DNA of 64,000 nt, from NCBI RefSeq assembly GCF_024679245.1, contig NC_090178.1, positions 15,898,713 through 15,962,712 of the forward strand, read 5' to 3'. Positions 1 through 12,619 of this stretch are shown here, one piece after another. The position numbers were made by a program, and so were the translations under genes. Below the pieces are notes generated by a model, which saw only the letters and a program-made list of their open reading frames with translations, was not told the origin of the DNA and did not search any database. The first letter of the stretch is position 1. Every line of letters starts with the position of its first letter. This DNA comes from Pseudorasbora parva (taxonomy: Eukaryota > Chordata > Actinopteri > Cypriniformes > Gobionidae).

Positions 1-438
1 GCAATAACCAAAGAGTCTGGTGGATTATGACTGAAAAGCACTTTTTGAGATATGAGGGTAAAAATTAATAATGAAAGTTTTTTTTGAGAAGGAAAGAGTG
101 AGGGAACGACATGAGTGAGGGAGAGTGCAAGAGAGTGAGGTGGAAAGAAAAAGACAATCACAGTCAATGTACATGCAGCTAATGGTGTCTCGAGTCTGCT
201 CTGACATCTCTACAGAGTTAGAAGTTAGCTGTGAAAAACTCAATAAAAGCTTAGGAGAGGTGTCGAGCTTGCATCAGGCTACAGTCCCATAAGTCCGTAG
301 GCTCGCTTATATAAACATCATGCTCTGGATACAGAGGTCTATTGAAAAGATATAACCGTGGGATAGCCGTCTAGATCTGGAGAGCGATGCGACCAACGTT
401 TCCTCATTTAAGTGTTGAATATTCTTCATGTTTAAAAT

Positions 439-1458
439 TAGGGATGCACAATATTGGACTTTTGCCGATATCTGAAATGCCGATATTTTTCAGTTTATTT
501 TGGCCGATGTCGATACTGATCCCGATATATGTTTATTTTTTCCCTTTGTTTGGAAACAACACCATTTTGAGCAAAAACTTTTTTTTTCATTCAGGTTTAA
601 GATTTCTGAGGTCTCTTTACTAAAATGATTATTGCTGAAGATAAATTAATGTTAATAAAGTTCTTTTTATGATAAGAGTATATTAAAAGCTCTGAAAATA
701 ACAATAATAAAGTCCCTAATTTTTCACCCCAGATCCAGCTGTAACTTAAATATTGTATTTTTGGATTTAACATTTGTGCACATGAAGTGGGGGTGGCATT
801 ATATCATTGTTGCTGTCTTTCAATTCTACAATTATCGTAGAGCTCCTTGGATTATTTTTCATCATCCATTTCCTAAAATTTTATTACAGATTAATACACT
901 GTATATACAAGTATTTAATTTACAAGTGTCATGCTTGTGATTTATGACAGCATTACGGATTTGTTTATTCAGAACAAGAAGTAACCTCAATTTATTTGTG
1001 TTCTACTTTTCATTGCATTACTGTAACAACAGCGCCCCCACTACATGTATAAATATACAGCGGTCTAGTGCGCGGGCACTGGGACCTGGAGGAGCTCCTG
1101 CTGCTGTGGAGGCTGCCGAACGCACAGGAGAGTGAGGAGACGCGATTGGGCTAGTTTTGGGCTAGTTTTGTTGTGAAAACCTGGCAAATCTGTTGCTGAC
1201 GGTCACGTCCTTCTGTACACGCATTCACAAATTTAAGGCATCATTTAAAAACTTGTTTTTAAACTTGTTTTTACTTGAAGAATGACTGCAGTGCTGACAT
1301 GATCTTATCGCTATAGCACTCCTTACACACGTGAGTGTTTGCAAGCGCATATCAACACGTTATCATAACGGCAAGGCATATCGGCCGATGCCGATTTTTA
1401 TATTTTAAGCGTTTATCGGCCGATTCGGATGTCGTGCCGATAATATTGTGCATCCCTA
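439..1458. mobile_element. Non-autonomous hAT element with 8-bp target duplication
   Basis: The left end reads TAGGGATGCACAATATTGG and the right end is its near inverted copy, closing in GCATCCCTA. The flanks tttaaaat (431-438) and tttacaat (1459-1466) agree at 7 of 8 bases, the 8-bp duplication expected of hAT. The subterminal DNA repeats CCGAT/ATCGG motifs at both ends. No transposase is readable in the 1.0 kb between the ends. Confidence 0.8.
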
Positions 1459-1564
1459 TTTACAATGAATGTTTAAGTTCAAAGCTAATGACAACCCTTA
1501 GTCCATGGACATATGGATAATGGCACTTGAGTCTTGTAAAATATGATATATATATAGAATACAG

Positions 1565-1565
<1 letters not shown>

Positions 1566-1597
<32 letters not shown>
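1566..1597. repeat. (CA)n microsatellite at a Tc1 terminus
   Basis: About 15 CA units lie directly outside the left Tc1 inverted repeat, where the family end would read CAC after the TA. Confidence 0.9.
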
Positions 1598-1599
<2 letters not shown>

Positions 1600-2348
1600 A
1601 TCAGGCATAATATTTTGACCAGCTTCTTAACATTTTGTTGGTCTAACTTTTGCTGCAAAAAAGCCCTGACCCGTCAAGGCATAGACTCCACTAGACCTGT
1701 GTGCTGTGGTATCTGGCACAATTATGTTATCAGCAGATCCTTTAAGTCATGTAAGTTGCGAGATGGGGCCTCCATGGACTTGTTTGTTCAGCACATCCCA
1801 CAGATGCTTGATTAAATTGAGAGCAGGGGAATTTGGAGCCCAAGTCAACACCTCAAACTCATTGTTGTGCTCCTCAAACAATTCCTGAAATATCTTTGCT
1901 TTGTGGCAGGGAGCATTATCCTGCTGAAAGAGGCCATAGGCACCTGGGAATACTGTTTCCATCAAAGGGTGTAAATGATCTGCAACAATGCTTAGGTAGG
2001 CAGTACATGGCAAAGTAACATCCACATGAATTGCAGGACCCAAGGTTTCCCAGCAGAACATTGACCAAAGCATCACACTGCCTCTGACGGCTTGCCTTCT
2101 TCCCATAGTGCATCATGGTGCCATGTGTTCCCCAGGTCTAGCCATCACATTTTGGCACTTGTCAAACTCGCTCAAATTCTTAAAATTGCACATTTTTCCT
2201 GCTTCCAACACATCAACTTTGAAGATAAAATGCTCACTTGCTGCCTAATATATCGACTCACTAACAGTTGCCGTGATGAAGAGATAATCAGTGTTCCTCA
2301 CGTTATATACAGCTGTCAGTGGTCATAATGTTATGCCTGATCGGTGAG
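1595..2348 (-). mobile_element. Tc1-like transposon relic
   Basis: Imperfect inverted ends sit at 1597-1621 (CTGATCAGGCATAATATTTT) and 2320-2348. On the minus strand, 1640-2106 encodes the C-terminal half of a Tc1 transposase: GSVMLWSMFCWETLGPAIHV, then FQQDNAPCHKAK (second catalytic Asp), then NSPALNLIKHLWD. The third acidic residue, Glu in Tc1 transposases, is Lys here, and a frameshift follows near 1747. The N-terminal DNA-binding half is missing. The copy is dead. A TA follows the right end; at the left end a (CA)n run lies between TA and the terminal repeat. Confidence 0.85.
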
Positions 2349-2696
2349 TATATATATATATATACAAATGTGTGTATCTGTTATGAACTGCTGCGACACA
2401 AAAGGTTGGAGATCCAAACACACCTTTATTAGTGGGTCAATCCAGATCAATAAACAGGCAGGCAGTCCAAACAAACAAACAAACACAAAACAACGCAGGG
2501 TACACAGGTAAAAGAGTAATCCACGGAACAAGCAAGTAATCCAATACAAAGAGACATAAAACCAGGAACACACTCAGCAATTCCGTGTAACTATGGCAAA
2601 ACCTTGCAGTGAAGGACAGAGTGCCACTTTCCAGTAGAGTTTAGCTCCAACCCCAATTAAACACACCTGAACCAGTGTACCCACTGAACCAAATCA

Positions 2697-3988
2697 AGAG
2701 CTGCATCCTAATTCAGCTACTTAAACTACGTCCTAAAAGTATGTACTCTTTTTGTGATGAAAAAGTACATACGTTTGTGTATGTAGCAAAACAGTATACA
2801 AGCTATGGGACACTAATTTATCATCTTTAATGGACTTTGTAGCTTTGCTGTCAATGATCGTCACAGTTCAAATCCTCTGCATTCAGGCTACGTCTACACT
2901 AATCCGGATAAATTTAAAAACGTTTTAGACAAGTTCTTGTCTAAAAACGCTCCAGGTCCACACTATCATTTTCAATTGTTTTCCCCAATATTTTCATCTA
3001 CACTGAAACATCTGAAAACGCTTACATCCCCGTACTGCACATGAGCAAATCCAAGCCGCTTCGACTTGCGTCATTCTGCTACTCGTTTATTTACTCGTTG
3101 AAATTTTGCCGCAATGTCGAGAAAAGGCACTGAGTTTTTTAACAGTATGTACAAACTGACATTAATATTTAACAAGGCTGTCAAAACAGAAAGCATACAA
3201 AACAACTGCTGTACAATGTCATTCACCATCTTGGCTGAATTGGTCATATGACTGCATCACATTGCTAAAAATGCATCATCGTATTAAAAAGCCTCCGTTT
3301 TCACAATCCACACTACGACGCGAAGACGGCGTTTTCAAATTTATCCGCTTTGGAGAGCGTTTTCAAAACGATACGTTTTCATTGACTTAAAAGGCTGTCT
3401 CAGTGTGGATGGAAGGGCAAAACGGAGAGAAAAATGAAAACGTATTAGTGTGGACATGGCCTCAGTTTCATTTCTTACAGTATCCGAGAGAAATATAGCC
3501 GCACATTGATCTGCCATTCGTGGGTCTTTAATTCAGAGACTCTCTTTGTGTGTTTGCAGTTTAAATATCATGATGCTTTAAAAAGTTAATGGCCAAACGT
3601 GTCATTGCAAAAGTTCACAATGCTGCTGCAGGTGAAACAGGACAACACTGAATAAATATATTTTAGTCAGGTTAAATACTGACAGTTGGTCACTCAAATC
3701 CCTTTATCTTAACCTCTCTACTTAACCAATGGACTCGCACATCCGTCATGTTTGTAGTTTTTTTTTTTAACTTGTTATCTGCGTTTGTAGTTAGGAGTCC
3801 TTGTCCAACTCGCAATGGGTTGTGGGCAATCTCAGCCGTTAGAGTGCGCATCAATCGGCACTGACCGGAAATAGTAAACCATCCGGGAATCTTTGGAATG
3901 CTCTTTTCAACATACTACGATTTGGGACATACTAATTCTATTTTCAAATACTATTTAGTATGGATAGTATGCGAATTGGAATGCAGGG
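2697..3988. mobile_element. DNA element with CTGCAT(C/T)C(T/C)AATTC ends
   Basis: The left end (2702 onward, CTGCATCCTAATTC) and the right end (GAATTGGAATGCAG, to about 3986) are inverted. Subterminal agtatgtact and gtatg motifs occur on both sides. No coding capacity is visible. It carries a second element at 2884-3465. The superfamily is not determined. Confidence 0.65.
2884..3465. mobile_element. Nested hAT-like MITE
   Basis: The ends are GGCTACGTCTACACTAATCC (from 2886) and the inverted CGTATTAGTGTGGACATGGCC (ending 3462). Interior motifs such as aaaacg and cgttttc recur symmetrically. It lies inside the 2697-3988 element. Confidence 0.75.
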
Positions 3989-5789
3989 AAGGTCTTACTA
4001 GCAGAAACTGCCAGGCAGGTGTGTTGAGGCAAGTTGGAGCTAAACTCTACAGGACAGTGGCCCTCCAGGACCAACTTTGGACATCCCTGAAAAGGTGATG
4101 GTGATGAGTCTGGGCAAAGGATTGTGGGTAATGTAGTTCTTGATTAAGTGACAATCGTGCAGAGTGAAGTGCCTTCTAGTGGTTATCACGGGCACTCTCA
4201 CTGGTGATGGTGACTGTAACTGTGTTTATAAATATGCAAATGTATGTATCTTTATGAGCAAGTCATTCTCCAGGTGAAATCTAGATACATCTATGGAATG
4301 TTGTGCATATATGCACCATGGGACAGCTAACACAAACTTAAGTGCACACTCTCACTACACCGTCTGCAACATTTCCATGAATATTCTTTGCATGCTTAAA
4401 ATGAAAATCATGCTCGAGCTCATGACATCCACAAGCTCATATGGCCATATGGATAATGCCGTCATCAAGATCGTTCACACAACTTCAACTGTTGTTGGCG
4501 ACATAAGAGCGGCCCTTTGCCTAGGGGTAAATTCATAAAGTTTATGGTACTTGAGTGAGCTGTTACGCTAGCACATGCAGAACACATCCAGACTCTGAAA
4601 ACTTAGCAATCAGGGCGGGGAGAGGGTTACTGCCCATGGGACACATTGTTCTGTAGTGCGTCCTGCGGGACGTGAGGGGTTTTCACAAACACAGGGGTGT
4701 CCTACATCTACTTTGTATTCACTACATGTTGCCTTTCATGGGTTCCTGTTAAAATGCCAAGGTCAAGGGTGTTGGGTGTGCGTTTGTGTGAGCGTGTGAG
4801 TGTGTGTGTGCCGTGTCTCATTAATGACCAGAGAGGTTAAGGGAGAAAAGAATACCTGCCTCCACTCTAGTCTGATCAATTATCTGTCGGGTGATGCTCT
4901 GCACAAAGATAACCTGTTGCCATGGTTATTTCTGTGTGCAAACCGGAAGGATTAACCTCAGTGGAGAGAAAGGGCTCTTACTCTCTCTGTGGCAAGGTGA
5001 TCAAAGGAAGGGGGGGCGTGAGAGAAGAACACCAAGAGAAAGAGAGAGAGAGGCCAGTGCAATGGTCTGTCCTTCCATCTAAACTCAACACCTGTCTGCA
5101 TGTGATGTTTATAGTCAATTAGCTGAGCACATTTTATTGTTAGCTTAATGTGATAATAAGTAAGCAATAATTAACAACGGACTGTCGAATTATTGAAAAC
5201 GAATGCACACTCCAAGTAGCCTGACGTGGTCCTACTTAATTCTAGTCAGAATATGAGTCTGATACTTATCTTTGCCGGTGTTGTACAAAAAGAATTTAAG
5301 GATACACAGAGTACTTACCAACATGATCATCATTTTTTGAGAGAAAATGTGAAGATGAATGCATATACGAACAAGTTCTCCATTTAGGATTAGAACAAAT
5401 TCAACCAAGCGCCTTTGATGACGTGGATGATAACATTACTGTTTATAGTCTGTCCATCATCGTCTAAAGCCCATCCTGAGAATTTCATTGGTCTGAACAG
5501 TTTCTGTTCAGCATAATTACTCCTCTATGGATCAAGTCCAGACCGAACTGCCCGAGCTCAAATGTTGTGGGCGGGGCTGAGTTCGGCTGGCATCCCAGCA
5601 AGTAGATTCTGGATAAATTAAGAATCACAATTTTTTTGTTTGAAATAGAGATCACGATTCTTACACAGACAACTAAAATAACATGCAATTTGCTAGAAGT
5701 TTCGACAAAATGTTAATTGCTGCTGTCTATTTAAAATGTTGAATCAATTTCAATTAGCATATCCAATTATAAAACATTATAATGAAAAA

Positions 5790-5905
5790 AAAAAAAAACG
5801 TTGAATGAATGATTCAACAATTCACTCATATATACATTACTGGATTAATCAGTGTTTCTGAACGAATCTTTGGAATGATTGATTCAATGACAAATACATT
5901 TTGTC
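5790..5905. repeat. gattcaatga-type interspersed repeat
   Basis: Clustered gaatgaatgattcaac and gattgattcaatgac motifs resemble the sequence at 56430-56600. This is a low-copy comparison within the window only. Confidence 0.45.
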
Positions 5906-6830
5906 ACTTGTCGCATAACAATGTCTTCGATACAGTCGTTATTTGAAGTGCCAAGTTACTTTGGCACTTCAATCAAAAGGTAATTTGCTCTATTTTGATC
6001 CCTTCCATAGACATCAGTGTTTATATCTGAACTGTAAACTTTTATCCCAGTATACATCTGAGATCATTTGAATTTTTGTAACATGGAAATAATGACACTG
6101 GGGTTGAAAAGACATTTGTGAAGTGATTTTGTCAAAAGTTCAATAGCTGAATTGTCAGAATAAGATTGTGTAGGTGTTTGAATCAAGATCTTATTAATTG
6201 TGCAGCTCTTATTCCAAGGTCAAAATGTGGTCTCAATGCTACGCTATGTGCATTCATTTTCAGTATTTCAATGGTCCAGATTTTAGTTAATTATTACATT
6301 TGGACTACATTCAAAGTGTCATTTTTAAACAAAAATAGAACTTGCTCTTTTACTGTGGTAGACTATAAAGGTATGGTCACATTTACCCATCGTTTGGTGA
6401 AGTTTTCAGGGTGAACTCCAGTCATTTTAATAGGAATCCATATGATCTGGAAATTTGTGTTAGTGCAAACATTTTTATCACACACAAATTTTGCAACAGA
6501 GTTTTAGCAAGTTGTTTGTGCTAATTCGTCGCATTAACCAACAGAAAGCTGCTTGTTCTGAACGTTTTTTTCTGTATAAAGCACAGCTCAACCATCACTA
6601 TACTGAAATGAGAGAGAATCTACTTTTTTCTGAGAAATTTCACACATTTCACTAATGTAACGGCATATGGTTCATTGGAATAACTTAAATAGTTTGTCAA
6701 AGAGATATATAACTGTAATCCAGTCAGTATCCAGAACATCTCCTGGATAAAACTAAAAATATTTGTCAGCTAATCATAAAAATTATTATTATTATCATTA
6801 TTATTATTATATAGACAGAAAATAGCACCA

Positions 6831-6948
6831 TGGATGGATGGATGGATGGATGGATGGATGGATGGATGGATGGATGGATGGATGGATGGATGGATGGATG
6901 GATGGATGGATGGATGGATGGATGGATGGATGGATGGATGGATGGATG

Positions 6949-7029
<81 letters not shown>
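6831..7029. repeat. Compound (GGAT)n-(GATA)n microsatellite
   Basis: About 30 GGAT units change at about 6950 into about 20 GATA units with no interruption. The long open frame through it is an artefact of the repeat. Confidence 0.98.
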
Positions 7030-7466
7030 TCAGTCATTAACCGTTTACTCCTTTAGAATAGTTTTTCACATAAACATGTACTGTAGTGTAGTATGTACTT
7101 GTCTCTTCTTGTATGTTAGCACATACAAAATCTTGTTTTTCCATGTGTGTGGACAGAAATAATGTGTCCCTGGACTCTGACTGTGTTTGCAGTCTCTCTC
7201 TCTTTGGTCCTGTCTCCGTTTCTCAGCAGGGCTGGTATGGGTTCGGCAGTACAAGGTTATTTAGAAGTTCTTTTGAGAGGTGAGGCTGAGCGAGTCAGCG
7301 AAAAGCGGACGGCGCCGCAGCCAAATGGACTCGGATCACCACAGAGCCCAATGAATTCAGCCTCATTACCATCCACCCCACACCCCGTTCAACACCCTGA
7401 CCAAGGACAACACAAGCTAATACAACTCTAACACATACAATAAAAACGCCTAACAAACTCGGGCAA

Positions 7467-7472
7467 GCACAC

Positions 7473-7561
<89 letters not shown>

Positions 7562-7580
7562 CACACAACACACAACACAC

Positions 7581-7645
<65 letters not shown>
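7467..7645. repeat. (CA)n microsatellite with an (AACACAC) interruption
   Basis: Roughly 180 bp of CA units are interrupted at 7560-7585 by four AACACAC-like units. Confidence 0.98.
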
Positions 7646-7648
<3 letters not shown>

Positions 7649-8016
7649 CTCTAGATATGCTCAAATGCACACATTCATGCTTATAAACTCAGCTACCATC
7701 ATTCAGTGTCAACTGAATATGACTGTGTAGTGTGTATGTGTACATGCACATATCAAAAGTAGCCTATTTTTACTTCATTAATAAATGGCCAAAATGTTAT
7801 TGTGTATAATGCATTACTGCGGGTTCTAATCTTTCATTAAAATGTAAAAGCTTTCTCTGCCTCGGAAACAACATTTTTTGCTGATGCAACCAGGCCTGCG
7901 TGGGCAGGAAGAAATAATATTATCCTGAAATATCATTGAATAGCCTTTCACATCCCGCCCTGCATTTTTTCCTGAAAAAAATAACAATATACAAGCCTCA
8001 CTCATAAACCGCACAT

Positions 8017-8833
8017 TAGGGAAATGAACTGTTAAAGGGTTAGTTCACCCAAAAATGAAAATTCTGTCATTAATTACTCACCCTCATGACGTTCAACACC
8101 CGTAAGACCTCCGTTCATCTTCAGAACACAAATGAAGATATTTTTGTTGAAATCCGATGGCTCAGAAAGGCCTTCATTCACACCAATGTCATTTCCTCTC
8201 TCAAGACCCATAAAAGGCACACAAGACGTCGTTACAAAATCCATCTCACTACAGTCGCTCTACAATATTTTTATGAAGCGACGAGAATAGTTCTTGTGAG
8301 CAAAAAAACCCTAAATAATGACTTGTAAAGAGATGGCCGATTTCATAACAAAGTTTCCCAAAGCTTCGAACAGTTATGAATCAGCATATCGATTCTTGAT
8401 TCAGATCGCGTGTCAACCCTTCAAACTGCTGAAATCACGTGACTTTGGCAATCCGAATCATGAATCGATACCCTGATTCATAACTGTTCGAAGCTTTGGG
8501 AAACTTTGTTGAAATGGCTACATACGTCGTTATTTAGTTGTTTTTGTGCGCACAAAAACTATTCTCGTCGCTTCATAAAATGATTGTAGAACCACTGTAG
8601 TGAGATGGACTTTGTAACGACGTCTTTAGTGCCTTTTATGGGTCTTGAGAGAGGAAATGACATTGGTGTCAATGAAGGCCTTTCTGAGCCATCGGATTTC
8701 AACGAAAATATCTTAATTTGTGTTCTGAAGATGAACGGAGGTCTTACGGGTGTCGAACGTCATGAGGGTGAGCAATTAATGACAGAATTTTCATTTTTGG
8801 TTGAACTAACCCTTTAACAGTTCATTTCCCTAG
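8017..8833. mobile_element. Long palindromic (foldback) element
   Basis: The left arm (tagggaaatgaactgttaaa, then gggttagttcacccaaaaat) is matched in reverse by the right arm ending ctaaccctttaacagttcat. The symmetry continues inward through the gcgacgagaatag and aagcttcgaacagttatga motifs, so about 400-bp arms meet near 8425. It has no coding capacity; the two short frames (8086-8328 and 8605-8817) are mirror sequence. A half copy lies at 12180-12500. Confidence 0.9.
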
Positions 8834-9087
8834 GGTATTGCAGGTGTCGAATGCGAGGGTAAGTAATGACAAAATATTAATTCTGTATAATCCTTTACCT
8901 AAAGATTAATCCAAACCCTACGAAACTTGTAGTTTCATAAGACTAAAATAAAATAAATAGTTTTGTCCTTAAAAGTATGCTATTTAAAATTGTATTATGC
9001 TATTTTAATGTTCCTAATTTTGTTTTGGAGGTCTCCTACAATACATGCATCCAAGGTAAAAAACAAACAAACAAAAAAACACTTTAA

Positions 9088-10301
9088 AGGTCCCATTCTT
9101 TGCGTGTTTTCGAAGCTTTGATTATGTTTACAGTGTGCAATATAACATGAGTTCATGTTTCGCGTGTAAAAAAACAGTAATTTTCACACAATTTACTTAT
9201 CTGTATACCGGTGTTTCCTCTGTCCTAAAAACGGCCTGATGATTTCCTTGTACTATGAAGTCCCTCCTTCAGAAACACGTAACAAGTTCTGATTAGGCCA
9301 GCGCTTCCCGCGCTGTGATTGGACAGCAGCTTAGCACGTTGCCCGGAAAGGTCCCGCCTCTTATCATAACGTGTAGATACCATACGCGCGCTCAATGTTA
9401 TTGCAAAAATGTCTATATTGCCTTATCAATTTGAGTCGGAATCAGACCCGGAGAATATCGAAGAGGATCGATTACAACCTGCTCAGGAAAGACTTTTGCT
9501 GGATGTTTCAGAAGCTGTCTATTCAGTAGTTTAAACGGATTATAAACACCAACAATCGATGGTGTCTGAATGCATTACTACACTTTTATATGCTAAGTTT
9601 TTCAGATTAGTTTCAATTACAATCTAACGTTAGTTAACAAAGCTAAACAGCGTTGCACTTTGTGTCATGAGTTACATAAACTGTTAAACGGACCAACTTA
9701 AATAATAAAATACACTTACCGGTTGTGGTCCATAAACAACGCCTTCTCCAGACAAAGAGGGAACTGCGTCATCTTTCAAGAATAATCTTTCTGCGAATCC
9801 GGCATTAAACTGATTGAGATTGTGGAAGCAGTCCTCAGCAAAATGTGCTGCACATATTTTAAAATTGTGATTATAATTTTCCGGAACCGAGTTAAACATG
9901 AACTGTAGCCATTGATCTCTTCGTACAGTGTCCGTGGGAAGGCCAAACAAAGGTGATTTGACTCCAGGATGAAAATAACAGCGTTTTAATGGCATGGCGA
10001 CAAACACACTCTACAAAAACAAGCTTCTCGCAAAAGGACAATGCCCCCGAATTTGCGTGTTCTTGTGGGCGGAGGGTTCGTCAACAAACGGTTTTAGTTG
10101 CGTCATTAAAGCAGGAAGTGCAGGGCTGTAGTCCAAACCGACCGTTCGCTGTAGGCTTTGAAAGGGAACTTCTGTTAAATACAATATCTCGCTTGGCATT
10201 GAACTTTGAGCTTTATAATTTTACAGGTATTATTTATGCTCTAACAGCAACATTACACACTAACTAAAGTTTGAAAGATGGAATCGCAAAGAATGGGACC
10301 T
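9088..10301 (-). mobile_element. Kolobok-type TTAA transposon, partly deleted
   Basis: Inverted ends AGGTCCCATTCTTTGCG (9088) and CGCAAAGAATGGGACCT (ending 10301) are identical over 17 bp. Both are flanked by TTAA (9084-9087 and 10302-10305). A TTAA target duplication plus an encoded THAP domain defines the Kolobok superfamily as I know it. Only the first transposase exon is recognisable in the 1.2 kb; the catalytic region is not seen. Confidence 0.85.
9720..9995 (-). pseudogene. THAP-domain first exon of a Kolobok-type transposase
   Basis: Ninety-two codons start at MPLKRC and run without a stop to a GTAAGT donor (GT at 9719-9718), ending in phase 0. The sequence contains FGLPTD, RRDQWLQFMF, ICAAHFAEDCF and, at about residue 77, AVPSL (compare the AVPTIF box of THAP domains). 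Cys48 and His51 form the C-x2-H half of the C2CH zinc site. Of the first pair, Cys6 is present but I see no second Cys, so zinc binding is doubtful. The exon is on the same strand as rbms3. I call it a pseudogene because the rest of the transposase is missing, although this exon is intact. Confidence 0.75.
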
Positions 10302-10813
10302 TTAATCTTCTCATAATATGCATTGCACATCACCTCATTTCTCAAAGAGTCTGAAAACGTTTTGTTTGAAGATTCAGTCTCTTGAATACCCTCCTTTCCG
10401 AGAGTCTACTCTGCTCTGATTGGTCAGACGGCCCAGTCTGTTATGATAGGTCTACTGTTTACAGCACGTGCTAGAAAGAAAATGCCTATTACATATCTGA
10501 ATTTTGGCTCCAGTAGCTTCCTCTGCACTTGTATACGCAGTCAAACTCTCCCAGGGCTCAGCTACAGTGGGCGGGGTTAAGCAGACATTTCACAGGCAGC
10601 CAATGAAGACCATAGACTAGCATTATGGAAATGTCTTGCATTGTTATATAGGTATGTAACAGGAAGTGAGACTGGAATTGCTGACGACTCATTTTGGCAG
10701 ATTCTATTCTTTTAGGAGATAACTATTTATTGTGCACTCTATTTTTAAAACTGCAGACCGTTTGCATTTACAAACAGCAATATTACACATTGCATGGAAG
10801 GTAATTTGAAAAA

Positions 10814-10814
<1 letters not shown>

Positions 10815-10880
<66 letters not shown>
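10815..10880. repeat. (TA)n microsatellite
   Basis: About 32 TA units. The preceding 10320-10800, with gctctgattggtcagacggc, resembles interior TTAA-element DNA but has no readable ends. Confidence 0.95.
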
Positions 10881-10881
<1 letters not shown>

Positions 10882-11811
10882 CAGATTACAGAGTTATTGT
10901 TTTTTCAGATTTTACATTAACTGCAAAATAATCTTATTTTTTAAATATAAGCCTTGAGTGTCCAATAACTTCTTCTCCGTGGGCGGCTTCAGGTGTGTCA
11001 GGTTAAAGCTGGGGTGTGAATGTTCATCTGCTTCAGCTTTGTATGAAGCACATTTATTCTAATCAACCACTGGCAGCTGAAGCATATCCATTAACACACA
11101 TTTATTCTAATGGATGCAGAGGAGCGGTTAGCCACCATGCTAATGGGGGTGTGTGTGACAGCGCAGTGTGCCGAGAGGCCAGCGGGGACTCGTGTGTGTC
11201 AGAGTGTGTGTCAGCTCTGTCTCACTATCAAGGCCACCATCACAAGTTATAAATGTTAATGCATTCTCCCTCAGATTGACACAAATGGGCACAGATGCGC
11301 GCTCACGCATACACACTCACCCTCTCGCTCTCTCACAAACACACACACACACACACATTGATCTGAGCTTAACAGGCCAGTTTTATCTTAGCAGCGGTGG
11401 GTGAGTGGGATGAGAGAAGGAAAGCTGTGAGAGAGTTTGAATTCAATGATCCTCAGCTTGTCTTGAAAAACATGTAAAATGAATCTCAAATTTATGACCG
11501 AAACAACCCTCACCCACCCACCGCGCTTTACGCCACAAGACACCTGCGCTGCCAGAGACATGATGTCTGCATGCCTCCGCTCCGCCTCCAACTTTGTTCG
11601 CAGCTCAAGGACAAATGGAGGTCTGCTTTAAAGACCACATCAAAAACTTGTCGAAATCATTCTGTCTTTCAACAAAAAGCAGTGTTGAAGGTACTAGCTA
11701 TCACAACACAATGCTAAACTCATCACAGAGGTGTCACGGGACCTCACAAATATAGGCGAGGGAATCTTTCATCTCAGTATTTGCACCAATAGCACAGGAG
11801 TGCAAGAGTTA

Positions 11812-12170
11812 GGCCACGTTCACACAGCAGCAGAATACGGTTATCAGTCCTGTATTTGAGTCCTGAATACGGTTGCGTTCACAAAGTTCAGTTATTTACG
11901 GGAGTGACAACCGCATTCTATAACTGAACTCACACTCATAAACTAAACCCTGCGCTGTATGAACAGAACAGGACTGGACGGCTAGTTGTCTGTACAGTGC
12001 GAGAGAGCCGCTCTGAGCAGCACAAACGTATCTATCGCATTATGTGGTTTTGCTTTCAGTAACTTACAGCGCTTGCAATATGAGCTGTGTGTCATCTGAA
12101 GGTTTTAGATAAAGTCACTGCTCTCCACCAGGAGCTGTTCCCATCAACTTTTCTGTTTTTTGGACATTTT
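11812..12170. mobile_element. Probable hAT-like fragment
   Basis: It starts ggccacgttcacacagcag, a terminus style shared with other cyprinid hAT MITEs, with repeated gaatacggtt motifs. The right end is not found and it abuts the half palindrome at 12180. Confidence 0.4.
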
Positions 12171-12179
12171 GGACATTTT

Positions 12180-12500
12180 TGGAATCGATACGCCGATTCA
12201 TAGCGGTTCGAAACTTTGTTTTGAAATCGGCCCATCCCTATATAAGTCGTTATTTTTTATTTTTTTGCGCACAAAAACTATTCTCGTCGCTTCATAAAAT
12301 TATTGTAGAGCGACTGTAGTGAGATGGGCTTTGTAACGACGTCTTTAGTGCCTTTTATGGGTCTTGAGAGAGGAAATGACATGGGTGTCAATGAAGGCCT
12401 TTCTGAGCCATCGGATTTCAACAAAAATATTAATGATAACGATATTAGTGTAAGTAATTAATGACATAATTTTCCTTTTTGGGTGAACCAACCCTTTAAT
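12180..12500. mobile_element. Half copy of the 8.0-kb palindromic element
   Basis: Reads like 8490-8820: gattcatagcggttcg, ctattctcgtcgcttcataa, gtgccttttatgggtcttga and ggtgaaccaaccctttaat. The mirror arm is missing, so the element is broken at its centre. Confidence 0.85.
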
Positions 12501-12619
12501 ACTCAGCAATATTCAACAAGTAGTAATACTTGTAATATTCAGCAAAGAGGCATTATATTGATCAAAAGTGACAATGTATCCAAAAAACCTATAAAGTATC
12601 CTAAAGAACTGATTACAAT

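Larger units (their letters stand above)
2630..4098. repeat. Old palindromic repeat split into two halves by a 1.3-kb insertion
   Basis: 2633-2696 (gtagagtttagctccaac onward) and 3991-4098 (ending caagttggagctaaactctac, then the aggacagtggccctccagga tail) are inverted halves of a short cyprinid repeat that I remember as contiguous. The intervening 1.3 kb is another element with its own inverted ends. Confidence 0.7.

Noticed and set aside
7295..7645. 116-codon Cys-Val frame
   Set aside because: Translation of a CA microsatellite.
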